A stretch of 52,984 nucleotides of DNA from an uncultured Nitrospira sp. (GCA_902500805.1 CABVSA010000017.1:1-52984); one strand, 5' to 3'; counted from the first letter of the stretch, positions 26,898 to 34,873 are shown. Translations and numbers: made by a program. Notes: generated from the sequence alone by a model not told the origin.

Positions 26898-27602
26898 ATG
26901 GTCTCTGTTGTCATCCCAACCTACAATGAAGAAAGAGCGTTGCCGAAGACGTTGAAGGCGTTGTTCGCACAGGCAGGCATATTTGAGTCCATCCTGGTCG
27001 ACGGCGGCAGCACCGACCGAACCCCTGCTGTAGTCGCGAATCATATTTCCCTTACTCAGCACTCAGTCCTCAGCACTATTCAACTCATCACTGCCCCCAA
27101 GGGGCGCGCTTCTCAAATGAACGCCGGGGCCAAGGAGGCGAATGGTGAATGGCTGCTCTTTCTGCATGCGGATACGATCCTGCCGGACGGCGCGATTCAA
27201 CGATTGAATGACATGGAGACGGATCAATCGATTCAGGCCGGCGGGTTTATGCACCAGTTCTCGGGTGATGATTGGCGGCTGAAGTTCATTTCGTTTTTGG
27301 ACAATTTCCGCTGCACCCGCAGCCGGATCATTTATGGAGACCAGGCTCTCTTCGTCAGGCGAACGCTGTTTGAACAGCTCGGTGGGTTTCCCAATCAGCC
27401 GATCCTGGAAGATGTGGCCTTCTGCGAACGGCTCGTCATGGTGACGACACCGCTGTTATTGTCTCCTCCGGTTGTTACCGATGCCAGAAAGTTCATCAAG
27501 ATGGGCATCTGGCGGAGCTTCGTTCGAGTGCTCCTTATCATCCTCCATGTTGAATACCGCTTGCCGATCCTTCCGCGAACATTTTTTCAAGACGTGCGTT
27601 AA
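26898..27602 (+). CDS. GT2 glycosyltransferase, TIGR04283 (arsenosugar-type) family
   Basis: A 234-aa family 2 glycosyltransferase: VSVVIPTYNEERALPKTL at the N-terminus, ILVDGGSTDRT, the nucleotide-sugar region APKGRASQMNAGAKEANGEWLLFLHADT (metal-binding DAD-like motif HAD), then FRCTRSRIIYGDQALFVRR and GGFPNQPILEDVAF. These match the TIGR04283 subfamily, named from arsenosugar clusters. No arsenic methyltransferase or ArsS is present here, so the sugar acceptor is unknown. It starts three bases after the ferritin-like stop. Residues around ISLTQHSVLSTIQL come from a CAGCACT-type repeat inserted in frame. Confidence 0.88.
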   Translation: MVSVVIPTYNEERALPKTLKALFAQAGIFESILVDGGSTDRTPAVVANHISLTQHSVLSTIQLITAPKGRASQMNAGAKEANGEWLLFLHADTILPDGAIQRLNDMETDQSIQAGGFMHQFSGDDWRLKFISFLDNFRCTRSRIIYGDQALFVRRTLFEQLGGFPNQPILEDVAFCERLVMVTTPLLLSPPVVTDARKFIKMGIWRSFVRVLLIILHVEYRLPILPRTFFQDVR

Positions 27603-27982
27603 CCCTATACCCTATCTCCGTAGCGAACTTGTTCAAGTCCCCGTATGGTTGAACACTTGCGCGCCCGTGAGACGGCCCACGGACCGTGGTCGCACCGGAA
27701 TGAATCCATTTAGATACAGCATCCAATTGGATACACCTGAGTCTCGATCGGTACGACGCAATTGCCATGCGGTGTTAATGCATGGAATTTCATTAGATTG
27801 TGTGTAATTAGCGACAAATTGCTTGTGGGTGGCATGGGTCAATTACTTGGAATTTAGGGATGGGTGATGATGTAAAATTTTAACTCATTCTTATACGGTA
27901 TAGCGTTGTGCTCACGGTCTGAACTCGGTAGACTCCGCCGGCTTAATATCGACGAGCTCACTCAATCATAAGGAGGCAGAGA
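27603..27982. other. Regulatory intergenic region upstream of the first cupredoxin-propeller gene
   Basis: A 380-bp non-coding stretch containing a pair of 17-bp palindromic repeats (27701-27734), then an AT-rich segment and a strong AAGGAGG ribosome site before ATG 27983. I scanned it for GG-N10-GC sigma-54 sites and found none. A TATACGGTATAG stretch near 27891 could be a -10 region but lacks a good -35. Confidence 0.5.
27701..27734 (+). promoter_or_regulatory. Tandem 17-bp palindromic operator pair, copy A
   Basis: Two adjacent 17-mers, TGAATCCATTTAGATAC (27701-27717) and AGCATCCAATTGGATAC (27718-27734). Each contains an inverted repeat of form GnATCC-N4-RGATAC; the second holds the perfect 12-bp palindrome ATCCAATTGGAT. 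The same motif occurs twice in tandem at 30339-30372, upstream of the multicopper oxidase. This is most simply a binding site for a dimeric regulator occupying the DNA twice, 17 bp apart. Confidence 0.65.
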
Positions 27983-29818
27983 ATGAGCAAGAGGGTTACG
28001 GTATTTGTGCGTTCATGTTTGGCCATCGCTATGGTCGTGATGGCTGGTTCACTTGTGGACCAGGCTCAAGCAAGCGATCCACGTATTGAATTTGAATTGA
28101 CTGATGAGCCGGGTGCGTGGTTCAGAAACAAAGCTGGCGGAGGGGCGCTGGCGGTCGCGACGCCGGGGACGGAAGTGCGGTTTAGCGGCAAGTCTAACAC
28201 GGTACACACACGCACCAGTCTGATTTTTCCGACCGGCGCGATCAACATGCCTTTCGATACAGCGCCTCGCAAAGGATCAGACGAAGTGGTGCTGCGTACG
28301 CCAGGGCTCTATGTCTTTACGTGCAAAATCCATCCATATATGTTTGGAGCAGTAATCGTGGATGATCCAAAAACGGCTGGCCTTGATCTGGGTGAGAATA
28401 TTTCACTGGTCAATGGCATTCAGGTGCCGACGGCGAGCGATCTTGCCGTGCGTCTATTGCGTACTTTTTTCATCGCGACGAACCCAGCTAATTGGAAAGA
28501 TTACAGTGTGGGTGGGAACTGGCACGTTTCTTATCCGGCAGTCACCGTACGAGTCACCGGAGGACTCACACTCACGATTGATCAGGCAATGGCGGCATTT
28601 GGCTTAACAAACGATACTCCGAAGGAGCCGCTGTTAAAGCCAGCCGCTGCCGTTGGTGAAGTCTGGGTGGACACTCAGTTTGAGAAGACCGGTGGGAAGA
28701 GCAAACCCGGAACGGCCACCGCAATTGATGGGACGAGCTGGGAAGCAAGACGCAAGGTCGCGCTTCCGCAGATCAATATGAATAATCCCCACAACATGTG
28801 GACCGATCGGAACCAGAATCTAATCTATCAGACTCAGTGGTTTGATAGTAAGCTGACCGTCTTTAATCGACTGACGGGCGCGCTCCTCAATAACATCTCG
28901 GTTGGCGAGTCCCCTTCTCACGTCATGACGCGGGTCGATACGGATCAACTTCACGTCGCCTTGAATGGCTCACCGAACAATGATTCAGTGGTGGAACTTG
29001 CTCCGCTGGCCAACGGAGTGCAGCGGCGCATCAATATCGGCCGTGGCGCTCCTCATGCCCATTGGATGGGTCATGACGGGAAGTTGATGGTGACGCCTAA
29101 TGCCTTCTCGGCAGACAGCACGCAATACAACTTCGCCGGTGATGTTGTCGAGGCCATTCTTCCGGCCGGAGCTCTTCCGATTGCAACCGGCATGACTCCT
29201 GATTCAAAGTTTACCTATGTGGCAAGTTTGCTGAACAGCACCATCACGGTGATCAATACCCAGTCGAAGTCCGTCGTGACAACCATTAATTTACTGGAAC
29301 GGTATGATCCAGTGGGAGGTTGTCCTGGCTCAGCTTTCTATCAAGGACTTTCTGGTAAGGATTGTTCGTTTGTTGGTGCGTTGCCGATCCAGACGCCGGT
29401 CAGTCCAGATGGAAAGAGCATGGTGACAGCCAATACACTTAGCGGCACGATCACGGTTGTAGATCCTAGTACGAATACTGTCGTGAAAACGTTGCCCTGT
29501 GATCCTGGCTGCCATGGAGTGCAATATGGTGCCAAGCAGGGAGGCGGCTACTATGCGTATGTCTCCAGCAAGTTCTCCAATGCGCTGATTGTTGTTGGCT
29601 TTAATGCCAATGGAGATGCAGCAAGTGCGGACATTGTTGGGCGCATTTTGCTCACCTCAGTAGGTACCACGGCAGCCGACGATGCCATTACTGGTAATCG
29701 AGGCATGGGTGGTCAAGGGCTTCTGCCCATTCCAGTGGTCTACAACGGGTGGGTGCAAAACCTTCCGCAGCCCTGGAAGGATCAGTTGGCTCCCTCTCAC
29801 CTGAGTCCGATTCAGTAA
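27983..29818 (+). CDS. Exported cupredoxin-beta-propeller protein (paralog 1)
   Basis: A 611-aa periplasmic protein. A signal peptide ends near AQASD. Residues ~35-130 form a cupredoxin domain with an amicyanin-like type-1 copper site: His75 (VHTRTS) plus Cys114, His117 and Met120 in the loop C-x2-H-x2-M (FTCKIHPYM). Residues ~240-590 form a YncE-like propeller. Blades open with conserved histidines, His270 (NNPHNMW), His313 (PSHVMTR), His358/His360 (PHAHWM) and His511 (GCHGV), which would point into the hub. A copper electron-transfer or oxidoreductase role is inferred; the domain order is the reverse of nitrous oxide reductase. AAGGAGG precedes the start; a terminator follows. Confidence 0.82.
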   Translation: MSKRVTVFVRSCLAIAMVVMAGSLVDQAQASDPRIEFELTDEPGAWFRNKAGGGALAVATPGTEVRFSGKSNTVHTRTSLIFPTGAINMPFDTAPRKGSDEVVLRTPGLYVFTCKIHPYMFGAVIVDDPKTAGLDLGENISLVNGIQVPTASDLAVRLLRTFFIATNPANWKDYSVGGNWHVSYPAVTVRVTGGLTLTIDQAMAAFGLTNDTPKEPLLKPAAAVGEVWVDTQFEKTGGKSKPGTATAIDGTSWEARRKVALPQINMNNPHNMWTDRNQNLIYQTQWFDSKLTVFNRLTGALLNNISVGESPSHVMTRVDTDQLHVALNGSPNNDSVVELAPLANGVQRRINIGRGAPHAHWMGHDGKLMVTPNAFSADSTQYNFAGDVVEAILPAGALPIATGMTPDSKFTYVASLLNSTITVINTQSKSVVTTINLLERYDPVGGCPGSAFYQGLSGKDCSFVGALPIQTPVSPDGKSMVTANTLSGTITVVDPSTNTVVKTLPCDPGCHGVQYGAKQGGGYYAYVSSKFSNALIVVGFNANGDAASADIVGRILLTSVGTTAADDAITGNRGMGGQGLLPIPVVYNGWVQNLPQPWKDQLAPSHLSPIQ

Positions 29819-29826
29819 CGATGTAA

Positions 29827-29866
29827 GAGCTCAGCCTGAGCGTCGCTCAGGCTGAGCTCCTTTCCT
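29827..29866 (+). terminator. Intrinsic terminator after propeller paralog 1
   Basis: A perfect 14-bp stem pairs GAGCTCAGCCTGAG (29827-29840) with CTCAGGCTGAGCTC (29846-29859) around a five-base loop, followed by CCTTTCC. It lies eight bases after the stop codon. The sequence TCCTCACCGCAA just beyond it also follows the terminator of paralog 2, a trace of the duplication. Confidence 0.8.
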
Positions 29867-30166
29867 CACCGCAACAAGAAATTTCAGATCTGGATGTAGT
29901 TTGTTCAGTTCACCGATATCCCTCTCATTTCTGTCTGGCCGTTGTATTGGATTCCCCACCGTGCTGTCGTTCGTATTGAGCGCGAGGACTTCTCATGAGT
30001 AATCGGCAAAAGCAGCCTAGCTTACGAGATGTCACCTTTGACGGTTTCAGGTTTCAAATTTTGTGTCTCTCCATACCTTAACGTGAAACTCATGCTGGAA
30101 GGGCGAGAGCCCAATAACGTCACAGTGGCCTATCGGATGGTATCGGAGAAGCGGTCATGAATCATG

Positions 30167-30319
30167 TTACGGTCTGACGGCAATCGGGGATCGACGTGCC
30201 CGGAATTTGGCTAAGATAGGCGCCAGGATTTCATGCGCGTCCGGCGATGCAGAGGACTCGCGCAGTCTCAGCAGTTTCTTTTCGGTCATCGACTCAACGC
30301 TCATCAAAACGATTTCCTC
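30167..30319 (-). pseudogene. 3' remnant of a HEAT-repeat gene
   Basis: The minus strand encodes about 50 residues ending in EILAPILAKFRARRSPIAVR plus Pro and stop (TAA at 30167-30169). That is almost identical to the C-terminus of the intact HEAT-repeat protein at 35116-36222, preceded by VESMTEKKLLRLRESS versus LESMTEEKLMHLQESL. DNA similarity is also strong over about 120 bp. Upstream of residue ~50 the similarity stops abruptly beside the operator repeats. It is a truncated duplicate, positioned downstream of propeller 1 exactly as the intact gene lies downstream of propeller 2. Confidence 0.88.
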
Positions 30320-30338
30320 TGAAAAGAAGTCTCTCGCC

Positions 30339-30372
30339 TGAATCCTTTTAGATACTGAATCCTTTTAGATAC
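30339..30372 (+). promoter_or_regulatory. Tandem 17-bp palindromic operator pair, copy B
   Basis: Two perfect adjacent copies of TGAATCCTTTTAGATAC (30339-30355 and 30356-30372). They differ by one base from the first 17-mer of copy A at 27701. The repeat centres lie roughly 120-140 bp upstream of the -24 element of the sigma-54 promoter, the usual distance for upstream activator sites of sigma-54 enhancer-binding proteins. Confidence 0.7.
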
Positions 30373-30485
30373 ATTCTGTGGATTCTGATGTTTGTCTTTC
30401 AAAATTTTTGACGTGGCCGGTGTTGTTGATAGCAAAAGTCTGGGAATTTAACGGTTCAGAGCGAGCTACAGTCGTGGATAAAGAC

Positions 30486-30501
30486 TGGCAAATAATTTGC
30501 T
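30486..30501 (+). promoter_or_regulatory. Sigma-54 (-24/-12) promoter for the multicopper oxidase
   Basis: TGGCAAATAATTTGCT matches the RpoN consensus TGGCA-N6-TTGCW at every conserved position, with GG at 30487-30488 and GC at 30499-30500 separated by the required 10 bp. Transcription would start near 30512, giving a leader of about 315 nt. Confidence 0.7.
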
Positions 30502-30827
30502 TGAGAGAAGTGCGCAAATTCACCGGCTCGCAATGTTAATTGTCAGAATTAGTGATTGTGCCAACGTATAAAAACGTGTAAATAGGGGCCTTCTTCTCAT
30601 ATTGAACGTCTCCAGTTAACGAAAGGTATCTCGTAGAGGGCGAGGGGTTTGTTCGCAGCATTTTGGGGAAGTGAAAAATTAGGGTCTGTCAAGAGGCGGC
30701 CGGAGAATGGAGGGAACGCAGGATTGCATGGTTCTAGATGCACGTTGGGTCTGGTGAGGGGGCAGTCGAAGCGTGTACGAGCATTTTCTCTCGGGACACG
30801 TTTGGAATCACACTAGGGAGAAGTATC

Positions 30828-32723
30828 ATGGAGAAAGGTTTTTTAAACAGTTTCGCGAAAGTCATGAGCGTCGGCGGTTGGACAACGTGCTTCTTCGCTG
30901 TCTTGACGCTCATGCTGTGCCTGTCCGGTAACGAATCGGCGCAGGCAACGACAGGCGTCGGGCCGTATGAGGTTCCCCAGGTCGTCGACATTAATGATGA
31001 TCCCAATATCGTCGAGACCTATCTCGTGGCAGACGAGGCTGACGTTGATATCGGCAATGGGGTTCAAGCGAGGAACGTGCTCACATTTAAGAGCTGTGCC
31101 AAGTTCCATCTATGTGATGACGTGGTCGGGACGATACCGGGGCCGGAGTTTCGGCTCAAGGTAGGAGACACGGTCATCGTGCATTTCAAAAATAAACTCA
31201 AGAAGGAGGTAACCGGTATTCACTGGCACGGCGTTGAGTTGAATAATGCCAGCGATGGTACTCCCCTAACACAGGAACAAGTAAAACAAGGAGACAAATT
31301 CGATTACAAGTTCACCGTGACCCGCCCTGGGATCTTCTGGTACCACCCACATCATCACTCGTCGACCAACCAAGTGTTTCAAGGGCTCTATGGGTCGTTG
31401 ATTGTGACGGAAACCCTTGACACAAATCTCCAGGGGACTGTGCTCCCCTCTGCAGCACAAACCAAGACGATAGTGCTCAGCGACATCACGGTCTGCAAAG
31501 CGCCTGGGACCAACGATACAGCGACCTATGATACCTCCGCATTACCACATGTCAGTGGGGCGTGGGCAGGTACATGGGCTGGGAAGACTCCAAAGGTTCT
31601 CTGCGAAGAGTTCCCGGTTGATGAAGAAGGAAATCTTCGGTCCGCGTTTAAGGCAGGACAGGTACCGAACATTATGACAGGCCCCCCGGTCGGCGAAGGA
31701 CAGACGGTTCTCACCAATGGTGTCAATGTTGGTGCGAGGGCTGGGACTCCGGAGAATCCCGGTGATCTTGAAACCGGGGCACGGACACTTGATGTCACGG
31801 CAGGTCAGGGACTTCGGTTGCAGGTCATTAATTCCTCGGCGACCCGCTACATGCGCCTCCATTTGACTGGCAGCGTGAATGGTATCGTCAAGCAGATCGA
31901 CCTGGTTCGAATCGGTGGACAAGGTGGATTGATCGACCAGGCTCGCCTTGAGGGAGATATTGCTGGTCCTGGGTTTAAGTTCAACTATAAGCAGGGCCAG
32001 ATCCTCATCCCGCCCGGGAGTCGCGCGGATGTGGTGGCGGCGATTCCGGGTGACGCCTCGGGTGTTCTTACCCTCTGGACAGAGGACTTCCAACGAGCTG
32101 GCGGACTCAATAGTTTTGCATGGATTCCGACTGTGCCCGTGATGCATCTGAAGGTCACAGATCAGGGGGGAACGTATACGATTGTGAACGGCACGCCGTT
32201 GCGTCCCAGCACGGATCTGGTTAAGGAGCTTCTACCTCTACAAGGGAGTCTCCTCGCACAAGGGCTGGGGTCCCCGATCACGTTCACGAACGTAGGCGCC
32301 CAGCTCGGAGTGAATGGTATCCAGGGAGACCATGACCACAGTACTCTTCCAGCTTCGGCTCGGTTTGCACAGATTGGAGACACCCTGGAACTCACGGTGA
32401 CCAATGAGACAGGGGCGCACCACCCGTTTCATTTGCATGGATTTTCGATTCAACCGGTCAGTCTGAGCAAGGATGGATCCGTATACCCTTACTCGTATCG
32501 TGAGTTCGTGGACGAAGTTGATATTCCTTCTAGACACACCCTGACATTCCGCGTCCGCTTGGATGATCGCCCGAATTTTTATAATGCCAAGGGGAAGCTG
32601 CTGGCGAGCCCAACACCCACTGGGGGGGGGCTGGGTCGGTGGCTGTTCCATTGTCACATCCTCTTTCATGCCACCTTGGGCATGATTTCGGAGCTTGACG
32701 TTGTTGCTGCTCCTACACCCTGA
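30828..32723 (+). CDS. Periplasmic three-domain multicopper oxidase (laccase-like)
   Basis: A 631-aa exported oxidase. A signal segment (FFAVLTLMLCLSGNESAQA) is followed by three cupredoxin domains. All four copper-binding motifs are present: HWHG at 132-135, HPHHH at 173-177, HPFHLHG at 532-538 and HCHILFHATLGM at 608-619. Cys609 is the type-1 ligand, Met619 the axial ligand, and the His residues complete the trinuclear centre. It should oxidise a substrate (phenolic, metal ion or protein) while reducing O2 to water. The start ATG 30828 has GGGAG upstream. It is sandwiched between two cupredoxin-propeller paralogs, which are candidate electron partners. Confidence 0.93.
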   Translation: MEKGFLNSFAKVMSVGGWTTCFFAVLTLMLCLSGNESAQATTGVGPYEVPQVVDINDDPNIVETYLVADEADVDIGNGVQARNVLTFKSCAKFHLCDDVVGTIPGPEFRLKVGDTVIVHFKNKLKKEVTGIHWHGVELNNASDGTPLTQEQVKQGDKFDYKFTVTRPGIFWYHPHHHSSTNQVFQGLYGSLIVTETLDTNLQGTVLPSAAQTKTIVLSDITVCKAPGTNDTATYDTSALPHVSGAWAGTWAGKTPKVLCEEFPVDEEGNLRSAFKAGQVPNIMTGPPVGEGQTVLTNGVNVGARAGTPENPGDLETGARTLDVTAGQGLRLQVINSSATRYMRLHLTGSVNGIVKQIDLVRIGGQGGLIDQARLEGDIAGPGFKFNYKQGQILIPPGSRADVVAAIPGDASGVLTLWTEDFQRAGGLNSFAWIPTVPVMHLKVTDQGGTYTIVNGTPLRPSTDLVKELLPLQGSLLAQGLGSPITFTNVGAQLGVNGIQGDHDHSTLPASARFAQIGDTLELTVTNETGAHHPFHLHGFSIQPVSLSKDGSVYPYSYREFVDEVDIPSRHTLTFRVRLDDRPNFYNAKGKLLASPTPTGGGLGRWLFHCHILFHATLGMISELDVVAAPTP

Positions 32724-32727
32724 TTGA

Positions 32728-32767
32728 GTGGAGCCTGCCCCGCTCTCACGGGCGGGGGAGGCTCCAC
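32728..32767 (+). terminator. GC-rich intercistronic hairpin
   Basis: The arms GTGGAGCC (32728-32735) and GGCTCCAC (32760-32767) enclose a further GC-rich stem with one G-G mismatch. No T-run follows. Placed in the 96-bp gap between oxidase and propeller 2, it may attenuate read-through or stabilise the upstream transcript rather than terminate fully. Confidence 0.55.
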
Positions 32768-32819
32768 ATGAAATGCTATAGGTGAACAAGGCAAGGATTA
32801 AGCCGTAAAGGAAAGCGCT

Positions 32820-34862
32820 ATGAAAAAACGACGCCTCTTAGTGGCCTTACTCAGTCTGGTAATGGGATGGGGCATGGTTGGCATGGTCAAAGCTGCTGAA
32901 CCGACCGTGTCGTTTCTCGCCGGAGACCAACCAGGAAACTGGTTCCAATGTGCGAATACGGGCATCTCGGCTTCTGGACTCGGATGTGTTCCTGAAGCAG
33001 CAGCCCTGGGTACGGTCGGACAGAAATCCCTCGCAGTTATTAACCCAGGAGAAACGGTTGGGTTTCCCTCCCGCGGTGGAAGGACCAGAACCGTCCATAC
33101 GGCAACGAGTTTGATCTATCCTTTTCAGGCTCCTGGTATGCCGTTCATTAAAGAGGTGAATTTTAACGCACCGTCTCCAATAGAGGATCAGACCGTGACG
33201 CTGACGAAGCCGGGGCTATACGTCATTACCTGCAGTGTCCATCCCTACATGTTTGCTGCGGTGATTGTGAATGATCTGAACACACCGGGACCTCTCCCGT
33301 TGGACCTTGGGGACTATATCACGATTGCAAACGGCGAATATTTCGCACCGCTCAAGCAGGTTCCGACCAGCAGCGATTTAGCCACACGTTTGCTCAGAAC
33401 GTTCTTTGTGGCGACGAATCCTACCAATTGGCAGAACTATGCCGCCGGTTCTTGGACGCCCATCTATCCGGATGTACCAGTCTATACGAATCTTAAGGAC
33501 AATGATGGGAACCCCATCCCTCTCAATGTGGCGGCTGTATTGCGTGACCGCTATCAGGGGGGTAACCCGACGGTCGCGTTGGATCCTCTAGGAAATCCTG
33601 CCACGCCTGGTGTGGGTCAGGTGTGGGTCGACACCCAGTTTGAAAAAGTGTTTGATAAAAATAAGCCAGGCACCGCCACAGCCGTGAATGCGGAGACATG
33701 GAAGGTCGAGCGAAAAGTCGCGCTGCCGCAGATCAATATGAATAATCCCCACAATATGTGGACGAATCGCGATCAGAGCCTAATCTACCAGACCCAGTGG
33801 TTTGACAACAGACTGGCCGTTTTTGATCGGAAGACGGGTGCCTTTGTCAGGGATCTCGTGGTCGGGGATGCCCCGGCCCACGTGATGACCAGGGCGAAAG
33901 CTGATGATCCACTCCATGCTGATGAACTCCATGTCACCAGTAACGGTGAGGCACGCCCGGACTCCATCGTGGTGGTCGCTCCCTTGGGCACGGCCGTGAC
34001 GGGACGCATTAGTATCGGCGATGGTCAGGGAAATCCTCATGCCCATTGGATGAGCGGTGACGGCAACAAGATGGTGACCCCGAATGTACTGACTGGGAAG
34101 ACTAGTCGAGTCGATTTCTCTAATAACAATCTGGCATCGGTTCTGCCTGCCAGCAGTCCCTTGACCCATCCCATTGCCACCGGGATGATGCCGAATGCGA
34201 GCAAGTATTACGTCGCCAATTTTCTCGATAGCAAAATATCGGTCTATACCGTGAATCCTCATGCATTTAAGGGGGAAATTGATCTGATCGCCAACTATAA
34301 TGCCGGATCCGGAGCGGTGGCGCCGGATCCGATCACAGGCGTGACATTTGTCGGCGCATTGCCCATTCAGACGCCTGTCAGTCCGGACGGAACCAATATG
34401 GTCACGGCCAATACCTTGACCGGCACTATTACGGTCGTTGATGCCAGACCAACAGTGAATGGTGGGCCAAATCCGAATGAAGACAAGGTTGTGGCGATGT
34501 TAGGCTGTGATCCAGGGTGCCACGGTGTAAATTACGGCGCCAAGAAGGGTGGCGGCTACTATGCCTATGTGTCCAGCAAGTTCTCCAACCGGATGCTCGT
34601 GGTGGATCCGGATCCCAATGGTGACGGCAATCCCGCCGATGCTAAAGTGGTCGGGACAATTTTGCTGACGGCAAATAACAAAACCGCAAAAGATGGCACG
34701 ATTTCAGAGTATGCCGGGATGGGCGGCCAAGGTGTGCTCGCCATTCCGAATGTCTATAACGGCTGGGTGCAGGAATGGGTGAAGAACTGCAAGACCAAAG
34801 ACTGTAAAGCTTGGAAAAGTCAGTTGACTGACAGGCAGGAGGATCCTGGACCGTTGCAGTAG
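32820..34862 (+). CDS. Exported cupredoxin-beta-propeller protein (paralog 2)
   Basis: A 680-aa periplasmic protein homologous to the 27983 product over its whole length. A signal peptide ends near VKAAE. The cupredoxin domain has His93 and the C-x2-H-x2-M loop Cys138, His141, Met144 (ITCSVHPYM). The propeller has the same blade-opening histidines (NNPHNMW, PAHVMTR, NPHAHWM, GCHGV). It has insertions relative to paralog 1 (e.g. after GSWTPIYPDV and before NEDKVVAML) and a C-terminal tail with two Cys (NCKTKDCKAW). AAGGAAAG precedes the ATG. It lies 96 bp after the oxidase, probably in the same operon, and is followed by a terminator. Confidence 0.83.
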   Translation: MKKRRLLVALLSLVMGWGMVGMVKAAEPTVSFLAGDQPGNWFQCANTGISASGLGCVPEAAALGTVGQKSLAVINPGETVGFPSRGGRTRTVHTATSLIYPFQAPGMPFIKEVNFNAPSPIEDQTVTLTKPGLYVITCSVHPYMFAAVIVNDLNTPGPLPLDLGDYITIANGEYFAPLKQVPTSSDLATRLLRTFFVATNPTNWQNYAAGSWTPIYPDVPVYTNLKDNDGNPIPLNVAAVLRDRYQGGNPTVALDPLGNPATPGVGQVWVDTQFEKVFDKNKPGTATAVNAETWKVERKVALPQINMNNPHNMWTNRDQSLIYQTQWFDNRLAVFDRKTGAFVRDLVVGDAPAHVMTRAKADDPLHADELHVTSNGEARPDSIVVVAPLGTAVTGRISIGDGQGNPHAHWMSGDGNKMVTPNVLTGKTSRVDFSNNNLASVLPASSPLTHPIATGMMPNASKYYVANFLDSKISVYTVNPHAFKGEIDLIANYNAGSGAVAPDPITGVTFVGALPIQTPVSPDGTNMVTANTLTGTITVVDARPTVNGGPNPNEDKVVAMLGCDPGCHGVNYGAKKGGGYYAYVSSKFSNRMLVVDPDPNGDGNPADAKVVGTILLTANNKTAKDGTISEYAGMGGQGVLAIPNVYNGWVQEWVKNCKTKDCKAWKSQLTDRQEDPGPLQ

Positions 34863-34873
34863 ATCCGCAATCA

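Larger units (their letters stand above)
29867..30827. other. Long intergenic region between propeller 1 and multicopper oxidase
   Basis: About 960 bp without an intact gene. It holds, in order: a 28-codon open frame at 29995-30081 with GAGGA upstream (unrecognised, weak); a decayed 3' end of a HEAT-repeat gene on minus (30167-30319); the tandem operator pair (30339-30372); a sigma-54 promoter (30486-30501); a possible sigma-70 promoter TTGTGC-N17-TAAATA (30556-30584); and a leader of roughly 240-315 nt before the oxidase. I recognised no known riboswitch in the leader. Confidence 0.6.

Noticed and set aside
27735..27982. Sigma-54 promoter upstream of propeller paralog 1
   Set aside because: No GG-N10-GC site found in this stretch; the only positional match to the oxidase promoter has TG at -12.
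27983..29818. Nitrous oxide reductase (nosZ)
   Set aside because: Domain order is reversed, the copper loop is type-1 (single Cys) rather than the two-Cys CuA motif, and there is no nos operon.
29995..30081. 28-codon open frame with GAGGA upstream
   Set aside because: Too short and unrecognised in a region of decayed sequence; mentioned only in the intergenic entry.
30828..32723. Copper nitrite reductase (nirK)
   Set aside because: Three cupredoxin domains with the full trinuclear motif set and an HCHxxxH C-terminus indicate a laccase-like oxidase, not the two-domain NirK.
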